A program made the position numbers and the translations under genes. Under the pieces are notes generated by a model. It did not search any database and had not been told where the DNA came from. It was given only the letters and a program-made list of their open reading frames with translations. Source: Cupriavidus basilensis OR16 (lineage in GTDB: Bacteria; Pseudomonadota; Gammaproteobacteria; Burkholderiales; Burkholderiaceae). Taken from it: a stretch of 64,000 nt of DNA. Shown here piece after piece: positions 10,243 to 18,652 of the stretch. How positions within the stretch are numbered: the first letter of the stretch is position 1; each line of letters opens with the position of its first letter. The DNA is taken from the NCBI RefSeq assembly GCF_000243095.1, contig NZ_AHJE01000001.1, positions 60,060-124,059 of the forward strand, in the 5' to 3' direction.

Positions 10243-10962
10243 TCAAACCCCCAGATAGCGGTCCAGCAAGCCGGGCTCCACCGCCAGCTCGGCAGCAGGC
10301 CCGTTCATGACGACCATGCCCTTCTCCAGTACCACCACGCGGTCGGCATTGGCCAGCACCGTGCGGTAGTTGCGATCCACCACCACGGACGCAATGCCGG
10401 TGGCGCGCACGGTGGCAATGACCTGCCAGATCTCGGCGACGATGCGCGGCGCCAGGCCTTCGGTCGCCTCGTCCAGGATCAAGCAGTCCGGGTTGGTCAT
10501 CAGGGCCCGGCCGATCGACAGCATCTGCTGCTCGCCGCCGGAGAGTTGCTGCCCGCCGTGGCCAAGACGCTCCTTGAGGCGCGGGAACAGGTCCAGCACC
10601 CTGGCCTCGTCCCAGTCCATCCGGCCAGACGGTCCTTTGCGTGCCGCCATCAGGAGGTTCTCGCGCACCGAGAGATTGGGGAAGATGCCCCTTCCTTCGG
10701 GCACATAGGCCACGCCCAGGCGCGCCACTTCATACGGCTGCGCACGGGAGACATCGCGCCCGCCGGCGAGGATGGTGCCCTCGCGCTGCCGCACGTGGCC
10801 AAGCAGGGTGCGCAGCAGCGTGCTCTTGCCCATGCCGTTGCGCCCCAGCAAGCCCACGGTCTCGCCTGTGCCGACGCTGAAATCGATCCCGCGCAGGACA
10901 TGGCTGCTGCCATACCAGGCATGCACGCCGCGTGCGGCAATCATCCCGTTCTGCGCGCTCAT
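10243..10962 (-). CDS. livF: Branched-chain/aromatic acid-type ABC transporter ATPase, LivF-like
   Basis: One of two ATPases of a HAAT-family (Liv-type) importer. Walker A GRNGMGKST (40-48), signature LSGGEQQ (140-146) and Walker B LILDEATEG (161-169) are all present in 239 residues. The start overlaps the livG stop by 4 bases (ATGA), which suggests translational coupling. The cluster livK-H-M-G-F follows the benzoate-CoA ligase and hydrolase genes on the same strand next to box genes. The likely substrate is therefore benzoate or a related aromatic acid rather than leucine; that is inferred from context only. Confidence 0.88.
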   Translation of the reverse strand: MSAQNGMIAARGVHAWYGSSHVLRGIDFSVGTGETVGLLGRNGMGKSTLLRTLLGHVRQREGTILAGGRDVSRAQPYEVARLGVAYVPEGRGIFPNLSVRENLLMAARKGPSGRMDWDEARVLDLFPRLKERLGHGGQQLSGGEQQMLSIGRALMTNPDCLILDEATEGLAPRIVAEIWQVIATVRATGIASVVVDRNYRTVLANADRVVVLEKGMVVMNGPAAELAVEPGLLDRYLGV

Positions 10963-11789
10963 GCCGCTTGCTCCCGATGCAGGGCCGCCCGGTGGGAGAT
11001 TGCCCCGCTCCCGCCCGCTTCACCGTTTTCGCCCTCCTCGCCCAGATAAGCCTGCTGGACCTCGCGATTGACGCGAATCGCCTCAGGCTCGCCCGAGGCG
11101 ATCACGGTGCCGTTGACCATGACCGTGATCCGGTCGGCAACCGAGAAGACCGCTTCCATATCGTGCTCGACCAGCAGCACCGCATGGCCATCGCGCAGCG
11201 AGCGCAACAGTGCAAGCATGCGTGCCGACTCCTCCGCGCCCATGCCGGCCAACGGCTCATCCAGCAGCAGGACGGTGGGTTGGGTGGCCAGGCACATCGC
11301 CACCTCGAGCTGGCGCTTCTGGCCATGCGACAGCGCCGTGGCGACCGTATCCGCACAGCCGGCCAGGCCGGCGCACTCCAGCGCCTCGTCGCCCAGCGCA
11401 CGGCTGGTGCGGCAACGCTGCGCGCCCTCCCATAGCCGCCAGGCCCGCTGCGCGCGTGACTGCGCAGCCAGGCGGCAGTTCTCGCGCACAGTCAGTGGCA
11501 GGAAGATGTTGTTGCGCTGGTAACTGCGGCCCACGCCTTCGCGTGCCAGGCGCGGTTGCGACCAGCCGGTCACGTCGCGCCCCTGCAATTGCAGGGCACC
11601 CGACGATGGCGGCAGCTCGCCCGACAGCATATTGATCAGCGTGGACTTGCCCGCGCCATTGGTGCCGATCACCGCGTGAATCTCGTGCAAGGCCAGGTCC
11701 AGGTCCACGTCCCCCACCGCGATGAGGCCACCAAAGCGGCGCGTCAGCTTGCGGGCCGACAAGACCGGCGCAGGTACAGGTGCGTTCAT
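10959..11789 (-). CDS. livG: Branched-chain/aromatic acid-type ABC transporter ATPase, LivG-like
   Basis: The second ATPase of the Liv-type importer, 276 residues from the ATG at 11789 (MNAPVPAPVLSARKLTRRFG). It has Walker A GTNGAGKST (42-50), a signature-region variant LSHGQKRQLEVA, Walker B TVLLLDEPLAGM, and the LivG-typical C-terminal switch followed by an Ala/Glu-rich tail. The ATG overlaps the livM stop (ATGA) and its own stop overlaps livF, so livM-G-F form a tightly coupled block. The longer upstream frame is antisense-like coding over livM and was not used. Confidence 0.9.
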   Translation of the reverse strand: MNAPVPAPVLSARKLTRRFGGLIAVGDVDLDLALHEIHAVIGTNGAGKSTLINMLSGELPPSSGALQLQGRDVTGWSQPRLAREGVGRSYQRNNIFLPLTVRENCRLAAQSRAQRAWRLWEGAQRCRTSRALGDEALECAGLAGCADTVATALSHGQKRQLEVAMCLATQPTVLLLDEPLAGMGAEESARMLALLRSLRDGHAVLLVEHDMEAVFSVADRITVMVNGTVIASGEPEAIRVNREVQQAYLGEEGENGEAGGSGAISHRAALHREQAA

Positions 11790-12725
11790 CGGGATTCTCC
11801 TTCGCGCCGGCGCGCGACGCCACGGGCCAGGCTGATCAGTCCATGCGGCAGCAAGGCCACCGCGACGATGACAAAGCCGCCCATCAGCAACTGCCAGTGC
11901 TTGGTCAGCGTGCTGAACCACTCCGCGAGCAATACGAAGGAGAAGGCCCCGAGCACCGCGCCGGCAAGGCTGCCGGCCCCGCCCAGTATCACCATCAGCA
12001 TGGCATTGCCGGACTGATGCCAGGATGCGATCTCCGGATTGACGAAGCCGTACTGGATGGCATACAGGTAGCCTGCCAGGCCGGCAAAGGTGCCGGCCAC
12101 CACAAAGGCGCCTAGCTGGTAGCGATAGGTGGCATAGCCGGCGGCGCGCATGCGCTGCTCGTTATGCTTGATGCCCACCAGCGCATGGCCGAAGCGCGAG
12201 CGCAGCACCACCGCCAGCCCCGCCACCGTGAGCACCAGCGCGCCCAGCACCAGCCAGTAGAAATGCGTGACGTCGTTCACGTCGAACGGGCGCGCGCCCA
12301 GCAGGCCGAACTCGGGGCGGAAGTAGATATAGGTACCGTCGCTGCCGCCCGCGATCTTGGTGTCATGGAAGACGAAATACACCATCTGCGCGAAGGCCAG
12401 CGTGACCATGATGAAATAGATGCCGCGCGTGCGCAGCACCAGCGCGCCGACCACCAGCGCCAGCAGCGCCGCGGCGCCCAGCGCGCCCAGCAGCAGGAGC
12501 CAGCCGTTGCCGGGACCGGCCTGCGGCGCCATTATCGCGGTGGCGTAGGCCGCCATGGCAAAGTAAGCCGCGTGGCCCAGGCTGACCAGCCCCGTGTAGC
12601 CGATCAGCAGCTGCAGCGACAGCGCGAAGATGGCCATGATCATGACCTTCCAGGCCGCCCAGCCAGGGCATGGGTCCGCTGCGCGCGCGCAACGGACCAT
12701 CCAATGCATTGGTATCGCTCGGCAT
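11786..12725 (-). pseudogene. livM: Liv-type ABC transporter permease LivM, frameshift near the N-terminus
   Basis: Inner-membrane permease of the importer. The ATG at 12725 (MPSDTNALDG, then RSGPMPWLG) reads only 23 codons before the frame breaks near 12655. The remaining protein (AWKVMIMAIFALSLQLLIGY onward, through GLVSLGHAAYF and the EIASWHQSGNAMLMVILGG permease loop) continues in another frame to 11786. The first transmembrane helix that should sit between these parts is missing. Downstream is perfectly conserved and overlaps livG by 4 bases. A small deletion in the assembly is the simplest explanation. Confidence 0.85.
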
Positions 12726-12729
12726 ATCC

Positions 12730-13596
12730 CTACCCCGCCTTGAACAAGCCCTGGGGTTTCCAGAGCAGGATGAGTGCCATCAGCAGGTAGACCAGCACGC
12801 CGGAGGCCTCCTGCCAGAACACCTTGCCGAAGGTATCGACGAAACCCAGCAGCAGCGAAGCCACCATGGCCCCCTTGACCGAGCCGATGCCGCCGATCAC
12901 CACCACCACGAAGCACACGATCAGCACCTGGCTGCCCATGCCCGGATAGACCGAGGACACCGGCGCGGCGATCATGCCGGCCAGCACCGCCAGGGCCACG
13001 CCCAGCGCGAACACGAAGCGATACAGCACGGTGACGTTGATACCCAGCGACTGCACCATCTCGCGGTTGGTGGCGCCGGCACGGATCATCATGCCAAGGC
13101 GCGTGCGGCGGATGACCAGGTACATGGCCGCGGCCACCAGCAGGCAGATCGCGGAGATAAACAAGCGGTAGACCGGATAGGTCATGTCGTTGCCTATCGG
13201 CAAGGACCAGTCGAGCATGGCCGGCACTGTCACGCCATGTACGTCGTCGTCCACCAGGATGCTGCGCATCTCCTCGAACACCAGGATCAGCCCGTATGTC
13301 ATCAGCACCTGCTGCAGATGCTCGCGCTGGTAGAGATAACTGAAGAACACCCACTCGAGCACATAGCCGAACGCCACCGCCAGCACAATGCCAAGCGGGA
13401 TGGCGATCAGCAGGCTGCCGGTCAGCCCGGCCAGCGTGAAGGCCAGGTAGGCGCCCAGCATGTAGAAGCTGCCATGGGCGAGATTGATCACGCCCATGAT
13501 GCCGAAGATCAGCGTCAGGCCGCTGGCCACGAGAAAGAGCAGCAAGCCGTACTGGATGCTGTTAAGGCACTGAATGAAGAAGGAAACGATATCCAT
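12730..13596 (-). CDS. livH: Liv-type ABC transporter permease LivH
   Basis: A 288-residue inner-membrane permease with about eight hydrophobic segments, starting MDIVSFFIQCLNSIQYGLLL. It carries the family hallmark GVINLAHGSFYMLGAY near residues 35-50 and the conserved cytoplasmic loop region GGIGSVKGAMVASLLLGFVD. It pairs with LivM to form the channel. It ends 4 bases before the livM start. The gene appears complete and undamaged. Confidence 0.93.
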   Translation of the reverse strand: MDIVSFFIQCLNSIQYGLLLFLVASGLTLIFGIMGVINLAHGSFYMLGAYLAFTLAGLTGSLLIAIPLGIVLAVAFGYVLEWVFFSYLYQREHLQQVLMTYGLILVFEEMRSILVDDDVHGVTVPAMLDWSLPIGNDMTYPVYRLFISAICLLVAAAMYLVIRRTRLGMMIRAGATNREMVQSLGINVTVLYRFVFALGVALAVLAGMIAAPVSSVYPGMGSQVLIVCFVVVVIGGIGSVKGAMVASLLLGFVDTFGKVFWQEASGVLVYLLMALILLWKPQGLFKAG

Positions 13597-13704
13597 GGAT
13601 ATCCATGCGGCAAAGCGGCAACTCGGTTGCGGTATGCGGCCCCGCCAGCGGGGCCGGACTTCGGCCCGGCGCCCTGGCGGCGGCGGGCCACTGCGTTCAA
13701 CCGC

Positions 13705-14783
13705 TCAGAGCCGGCAGCCGCGCGCCGGGTCGGCCAGTGCCTTCACCGCGACGCTGCCCAGCCTGTTCTCGCGGCCATCGACCTTGCGCAGGTAGAAGTC
13801 CTGCACCGGGTTGTGCGCCTTCGACAACGTGAACGCACCACGCGGGCTGTCCACCTTGGTCTGCTCCATCGCCTTGATGACCTCGGCCTTCTTGCTCATG
13901 TCGCCCTTGACCGCGCTAGCGCCGGCGGCCAGCAACTGGGCGGCGTCGTAGCCCTGCACGGCGTACACGTCAGGCTGCAGCTTGTAGGCCTTGGCGTATT
14001 CCAGGCGGAAGCTCTTGTCGCGCGGGTTGGACAGGCCATCGGCATAGTGCAGCGTGGTTTCGATGCCTTGCGCTGCGTTGCCCTGCGCCTCCAGCGTGCC
14101 GTCGGTGAGAAAGCCCGACGCGTAGAGCGGAATCTTGTCCTTGAGGCCCGCCGCGGCCCAGTCCTTGACGAACTTCACGGCGCCGCCGCCGGCGAAGAAC
14201 ACGAAGACCGCATCGGGCTTGATTGACGCCACCTCGGTGATCAATGCCTGGAATTCCACGTTGGGGAACGGCAGGCTCAACTCTTTCACGACCTTGCCGC
14301 CCTTGGCCTCGAAGGCTTCCTTGAAGCCCTTGACAGACTGCTCCCCGGCGGCGTATTTCCACGTCAGCGTGACCACCTTCTTCATGCCGCGCTCGGCCAG
14401 CACGTGGCCCATGGCATAACCCGGCTGCCAGTTCGAGAACGAGGAACGGAAGATGTTAGGGCCGCACAGCGGGCCGGTGGCTTCGTCCACGCCCGCATTG
14501 GGGATGATCAGCAGCGTGTTGTTTTCCTTGGCCACCTTGACGATGCCCATCTGCACGCCCGAGTGCACCGTGCCCACCACCACATCGACCTGGTCGCGCT
14601 TGATCAGCTTGGTGGCGTTCTCCGGCGACTTGGCCGGATCGGACTCGTCGTCGACCTTGAAGTACTCGATCTCCCGCCCGCCCAGCTTGCCGCCCTGCTC
14701 CTGCACGTACATCTTGAAGCCATTCTCGATGCAGCGATGGCAAGGCATGCGGGGGCCAGCCCGCGCGATGTGAAGCGATGCAT
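13705..14783 (-). pseudogene. livK: Liv-type periplasmic substrate-binding protein, N-terminal deletion/frameshift
   Basis: The binding protein of the importer, of the type-1 periplasmic fold family (Peripla_BP_6). A good ribosome-binding site (AGGAGAC) precedes the ATG at 14783, which opens a signal peptide (MHRFTSRGLAPACLAIA). Around 14730 the frame breaks. The mature domain (IENGFKMYVQEQGGKLGG, then FKVDDESDPAKSPENATKLI) reads in a second frame to 13705. The end of the signal peptide and the first beta strand of the mature protein, several tens of residues, are missing. Similar binding proteins for aromatic acids accompany box genes. Ligand specificity (benzoate) is inferred from position. 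Confidence 0.83.
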
Positions 14784-14928
14784 GGATGTCTCCTGGTGGT
14801 CAAGCCGACTTCCGTCGCCTGGGCCGGCATCGCCGCCCTGCGGGATTCCCTCGTCGTGCGCAACATTCGCAGACCTTGCGAGTTGCCAGACGGCGGGAAC
14901 TGCAGGCCGGCGCGCTGGGGGCGCGGAA

Positions 14929-15762
14929 TTATTTTAGGTATGAAGTATGTGCCGTTATAAACCTGACCGCCGTATCCGTCAACGGCCCAGGCTGGTCGCG
15001 GTGTGGCGAGTGGCCGCATCGCGGGAGTTTAAGCAGGACGGTTTGAGGTGCATATCGATGGATACCCTCAATCTGCGCCATGGTGCCGTACTCGTCGTCC
15101 TCGCCTTGCACCGCCAGCACAGGACATTGAATCTGCGACAGCAGCGGATGCAGGTCGAAGGCGCGGAACGCGGGATCGAGCCAGATATCGTTCCAGCCCC
15201 AGAAGGCGGAATCCACGTCGTCGTGATGGCGCGCCAGCTTGCTGCGCAGGTCCGTTTGCAGATAGGTCTCGCGGGTGGCCCGGATGCTGCTCACCGAGAG
15301 ATCCTCCACCAGGATGTGCGGCGCCAGCACCGTAATGCCATCGACCGCCTGCGGGAAACTCGCGGCATGAATCAGCGCGATCGAGCCGCCGTCGCTGTGG
15401 CCAAACAGCCAGGGCTTGCCACGTTTGCGTCCCGGCCCGATCTCGAGTGCATCGAACAGCGCCGGCAGCGCCTCGCGCGCCTGGCGATGCATGAAGTCGA
15501 CGCCCCACTTTTCCGGGGCGGGACGCGGGGTGGAACGCCCATAGCCATAACGCGACAGCACCAGGCCGCGAAAGTCGCCGGCCTCGCACAGCGCGGCCGG
15601 ATAGTCGCGCCACATGCTGATCGAACCCAGCCCCTCGTGCAGGAAGACCACCAGCGGGCGCTCCTGCCGCTGCGGCCGCAACCACTGGATCTCTACCTGG
15701 ATACGGCGGCCGTCAAACGGAATTTCCACCAATTCGCTTTGCATGCCCTTGCCCTTCATCAT
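14929..15762 (-). CDS. Alpha/beta hydrolase of the benzoate cluster
   Basis: An alpha/beta-hydrolase fold protein of 277 residues (271 if the third ATG, at 15744, preceded by AAGGGCAAGGGC, is used). Motifs are the oxyanion region HEGLGS, the nucleophile elbow GHSDGGS (Ser nucleophile replaced in the usual GxSxG by HSDGG, Ser at about residue 126), an acidic residue in VQGEDDEYG, and the C-terminal catalytic His in LPRCGHSPH. It overlaps the end of the benzoate-CoA ligase gene and is probably cotranscribed with it. Hydrolases in this position in box clusters have been proposed to act on CoA thioesters or ring-cleavage intermediates. I cannot fix the substrate from the sequence. Confidence 0.82.
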   Translation of the reverse strand: MMKGKGMQSELVEIPFDGRRIQVEIQWLRPQRQERPLVVFLHEGLGSISMWRDYPAALCEAGDFRGLVLSRYGYGRSTPRPAPEKWGVDFMHRQAREALPALFDALEIGPGRKRGKPWLFGHSDGGSIALIHAASFPQAVDGITVLAPHILVEDLSVSSIRATRETYLQTDLRSKLARHHDDVDSAFWGWNDIWLDPAFRAFDLHPLLSQIQCPVLAVQGEDDEYGTMAQIEGIHRYAPQTVLLKLPRCGHSPHRDQPGPLTDTAVRFITAHTSYLK

Positions 15763-17372
15763 CGGTCGGTCGTTGCCGGCACGATTGCCGGCTCCGGGGC
15801 CGCGCCTTCGGCCGCCGCGCGCACAGCCTCCTCGCGCTGGCGCAGCCGGAAGCGCTGGATCTTGCCGGTGGCCGTCTTCGGCAGTTCAGCCACGCACTCG
15901 ATCTGGCGCGGGTACTTGTAGGGCGCGAGGCGCGACTTGACGAAGGCCTGTAATTCCAACGCCATGCCATCGTGCCAGGACTGGCCCGGGCGCAGCACCA
16001 CGAAGGCTTTCGGCTTGACCAGTTCGTCGGCGTCGGCCACACCGATCACCGCCGCCTCCAGCACGGCCGGGTGCAGGGCCAGCACGGCCTCGACCTCGAA
16101 GGGCGAGACATAGATGCCGCCCACCTTGAGCATATCGTCGCTGCGCCCTGCGTAGATGAAGTAGCCATCGGCATCCTGCAGGTACTTGTCGCCGCTGCGG
16201 GTCCAGGCGCCCACGAAGGTGTCGCGGGTCTTCTCGCGGTTGCCCCAGTACATCAGCGCGGCGCTCGGGCCCTTGATAAAGAGGTCGCCGATCTCGCCCG
16301 GCGCGCAGGGCTGGCCCGCTTCATCGAGCAGCTTCAACGCATAGCCGGGTACCGGCTTGCCGGTGGTGCCGTAGCGCACGTCGCCGGGAAAATGCGCGCG
16401 GAAACGGTCGCCGATGTCCTTGGGCAGCGCCTCGCCCGCCGAGGTGCAAACGCGCAGCGCGACGTCGGGGCGCGACGGCAGGTCACTCGCGGCCAGCATG
16501 CCGGCATATAACGTGGGCACGCCGCAGAAAACCGTGGGGCGCTGCTCGCGCAGCCGGCGGAACACCGCTTGCGGCGTGGGGCGTTCGGCCATCAGCACGG
16601 TGGTGGCGCCAACCGCAAGCGGAAAGGTCAGCGCATTGCCCAGGCCGTAGGCGAAGAACAGTTTCGCCGCGGAAAACACCACATCGTCTTCACGCAGGCC
16701 AAGCACCTGGCGTGCATAGAGATCGGCGGTATGGAACAGGTTGCCATGCGTGTGCACGGTGCCCTTGGGGCGCCCCGTGGAACCGGACGAATACAGCCAG
16801 AAGGCGATGTCGTCCGGCCGGGTGGCGGCAGCGCCTTCGCGCGGCACGCCCTGCCCGGCCATGTCGGCCACGCTCGGCCCCGGGCCTGCGCTGCCGGAAT
16901 CCGGTGCGGCGAGGATCAGCGCGGGTGCGATGCCCGCCTTGGCAATGGCATCGCGCATGATGGTAGCCAGCGGCGCCGAGACCACCGCCGCGCGCGCGCC
17001 GCTGTGCTCAAGCATGAAGGCGTAATCGTCGACGGTCAGCAGCGTATTGACAGCCACAGGCACGACCCCGGCCAACAGGCAGCCGAGGAACACCGTGGGG
17101 AAATCAATGGTGTCGAGCGCGCACAGCAGCAGGCGCTCCTCGGGGCGAATCCCGGCGTGCAGCAGCGCGGCGGCAAAGCGCCGGCAGCGCTGGTCCAGCG
17201 CGGCGAAGCTGAGCGAGCCGGCATCGTCCACATAGGCGATCTTGTCGGCGCGGCCCGCCGCCAGGTTGCGCGACAGCAAGTCGGCGGCGGCGTTATAGCG
17301 GGCCGGCAGTACTGAAATGGCCGCGGCGGCCGCATCGGCCGCCGGGGACGGGGATGCAATGGGGGGCGTCAT
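15759..17372 (-). CDS. bclA: Benzoate-CoA ligase, lacking the A5 segment
   Basis: This acyl-adenylate-forming enzyme activates benzoate to benzoyl-CoA, the entry step of the box pathway. The P-loop YSSGSTGRPKG (194-204), hinge GRSDDMLKVGG (409-419) and catalytic lysine in PKTATGKIQRF (Lys504) are present, and the whole matches benzoate-CoA ligases closely. After FRAHF (residue 328) the sequence jumps straight to PGDVRYGTTGKPVPGY. The stretch that normally carries the A5 motif (DGIGSTEMLH) and the following IFLSNR is absent, an in-frame loss of about 20 residues at about 16388. As written the protein would lack ATP and aryl-binding residues and should be inactive. Given the many other deletions here, I suspect the sequence, not the organism. 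The gene is divergent from boxR. Confidence 0.9.
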   Translation of the reverse strand: MTPPIASPSPAADAAAAAISVLPARYNAAADLLSRNLAAGRADKIAYVDDAGSLSFAALDQRCRRFAAALLHAGIRPEERLLLCALDTIDFPTVFLGCLLAGVVPVAVNTLLTVDDYAFMLEHSGARAAVVSAPLATIMRDAIAKAGIAPALILAAPDSGSAGPGPSVADMAGQGVPREGAAATRPDDIAFWLYSSGSTGRPKGTVHTHGNLFHTADLYARQVLGLREDDVVFSAAKLFFAYGLGNALTFPLAVGATTVLMAERPTPQAVFRRLREQRPTVFCGVPTLYAGMLAASDLPSRPDVALRVCTSAGEALPKDIGDRFRAHFPGDVRYGTTGKPVPGYALKLLDEAGQPCAPGEIGDLFIKGPSAALMYWGNREKTRDTFVGAWTRSGDKYLQDADGYFIYAGRSDDMLKVGGIYVSPFEVEAVLALHPAVLEAAVIGVADADELVKPKAFVVLRPGQSWHDGMALELQAFVKSRLAPYKYPRQIECVAELPKTATGKIQRFRLRQREEAVRAAAEGAAPEPAIVPATTDR

Positions 17373-17473
17373 GTCTCCACTCCTCGATGCCGCCCCCCGG
17401 TCGCGCTTCGCCGTGGGAACGGAGTCAGGTTTGTTGTGATTTCTTGTTTTTCTTGTTGACCTTCATTTGCCGA

Positions 17474-17517
17474 TGCATTTTATTGCATATCAACTATTAT
17501 GCAAGCAGAGAAATGCA
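17474..17517 (-). promoter_or_regulatory. bclA promoter overlapped by TGCA boxes (candidate BoxR operator)
   Basis: On the minus strand TTGCAT (complement of 17499-17504) and TAAAAT (complement of 17477-17482) form a -35/-10 pair with a 16-base spacer, about 100 bases upstream of bclA. Four TGCA tetramers lie at 17474-17477, 17484-17487, 17500-17503 and 17514-17517. The first two are exactly six bases apart, and the second and third flank the promoter spacer. TGCA-containing repeats are reported as operators of the related BzdR/BoxR regulators. This is a prediction. Confidence 0.6.
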
Positions 17518-17613
17518 CTATATAACACGAAGGCCGCGTCCCTTATAATCGCAACCCCAATCCCGGCCCCACCGGCGCCGCCCGATCCCTCGCCCTATCA
17601 CAACCCGCCCGCC

Positions 17614-18552
17614 ATGCGCCGCGATCCAGACCCTCTGCTGGCCCCCGATTCCTCCGACGCCCGCCCTGCCGGCGAGCGCGACCCCTACCTGACGCAACTC
17701 GGCGAGCGCATCCGCTCACTGCGCGCGGCGCGGGGCATGTCGCGCAAGGACCTCGCGCGCGGCGCGGAGGTGTCCGAGCGCTACCTCGCCAACCTGGAAA
17801 CCGGCACCGGCAATGCGTCCGTGCTGCTGCTGCGCCAGGTGGCGCGCGCGCTGGATGTGCCACTGCCGGTGGTGCTGGCGGAGATGGAAACGCAGCACGC
17901 CGCAGGCGGCCAGCCAGCCTCCGAGTTCTCGCAACTGGTGCAGTGGCTGGCGCAACTGCCGGCGGCAGACCTGTCACGCGTGCGCGAGGCTTGCCACCAT
18001 GCCTTGGCGCCCTCAGCCTCCCATGACGCGCGCCATCGCCGCATTACGCTGATCGGGCTGCGTGGCGCCGGCAAATCCACGCTCGGGCGCGCGCTGGCCG
18101 CGGCCATGGAAGTGCCCTTTGTCGAACTCAACGGCGTCATCGAGCAGGAAGCCGGCGCCAGCCTGGCCGAAATCCACTCCCTTTACGGCCAGGCCGCCTA
18201 CCGCCGCTACGAGATGCGCGCGCTCGAGCGCGTGCTGCGGGAGAACGACCGCATGGTGCTGGCCACGCCCGGCAGCCTGGTCTCCGAGCCCTCCACCTTC
18301 AACCTGCTGCTGGCGCGCTGCTACACGGTCTGGGTAAGGACCTCGCCCGAGGAACATATGGCGCGGGTGGTGGCGCAGGGCGACATGCGCCCGATGGAAG
18401 GTAACCGTGAAGCCATGGACGATTTGCGCCGGATCCTGCTGGCGCGCACCCCGCTGTACTCCCGCGCGGACGTGACGATCGACACCAGCGGCCAGGATCC
18501 CACCACCTCCCTGCAAGCCTTGCGCGCCCATCTTCGCGTGATTGGTGCGTGA
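17614..18552 (+). CDS. boxR: BoxR, benzoyl-CoA-responsive XRE regulator with shikimate-kinase-like domain
   Basis: BoxR represses box and benzoate-activation genes until benzoyl-CoA binds. The 312-residue protein has an XRE helix-turn-helix (GMSRKDLARGAEVSERYLAN, about 41-60) followed by a shikimate-kinase-like domain with P-loop GLRGAGKS (148-155), the architecture shared by BoxR and BzdR. ATG 17614 was chosen because upstream codons are low-complexity Pro-rich and cross the promoter. It sits between divergent bclA and boxCBA, the classical location. It appears complete. The kinase-like domain is thought to be a ligand sensor rather than an enzyme. Confidence 0.93.
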   Translation: MRRDPDPLLAPDSSDARPAGERDPYLTQLGERIRSLRAARGMSRKDLARGAEVSERYLANLETGTGNASVLLLRQVARALDVPLPVVLAEMETQHAAGGQPASEFSQLVQWLAQLPAADLSRVREACHHALAPSASHDARHRRITLIGLRGAGKSTLGRALAAAMEVPFVELNGVIEQEAGASLAEIHSLYGQAAYRRYEMRALERVLRENDRMVLATPGSLVSEPSTFNLLLARCYTVWVRTSPEEHMARVVAQGDMRPMEGNREAMDDLRRILLARTPLYSRADVTIDTSGQDPTTSLQALRAHLRVIGA

Positions 18553-18577
18553 TCGGCACCTGAACATCGCGCAAGGA

Positions 18578-18638
18578 TTGCACCGGCCGGCGTTGTGCAC
18601 TATATTTCATCGCAAGGGATGATCGACAATATAATGCA
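18578..18638 (+). promoter_or_regulatory. boxCBA promoter with TGCA boxes (candidate BoxR operator)
   Basis: TTGCAC (18578-18583) and TATATT (18601-18606) are separated by 17 bases. TGCA occurs in the -35 (18579-18582), immediately before the -10 (18596-18599) and again at 18635-18638. This repeats the arrangement seen in the bclA promoter. A second -10-like TATAAT is at 18630-18635. The ribosome-binding site AAGGAG follows at 18641, before boxC. Confidence 0.6.
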
Positions 18639-18652
18639 TAAAGGAGACCACG

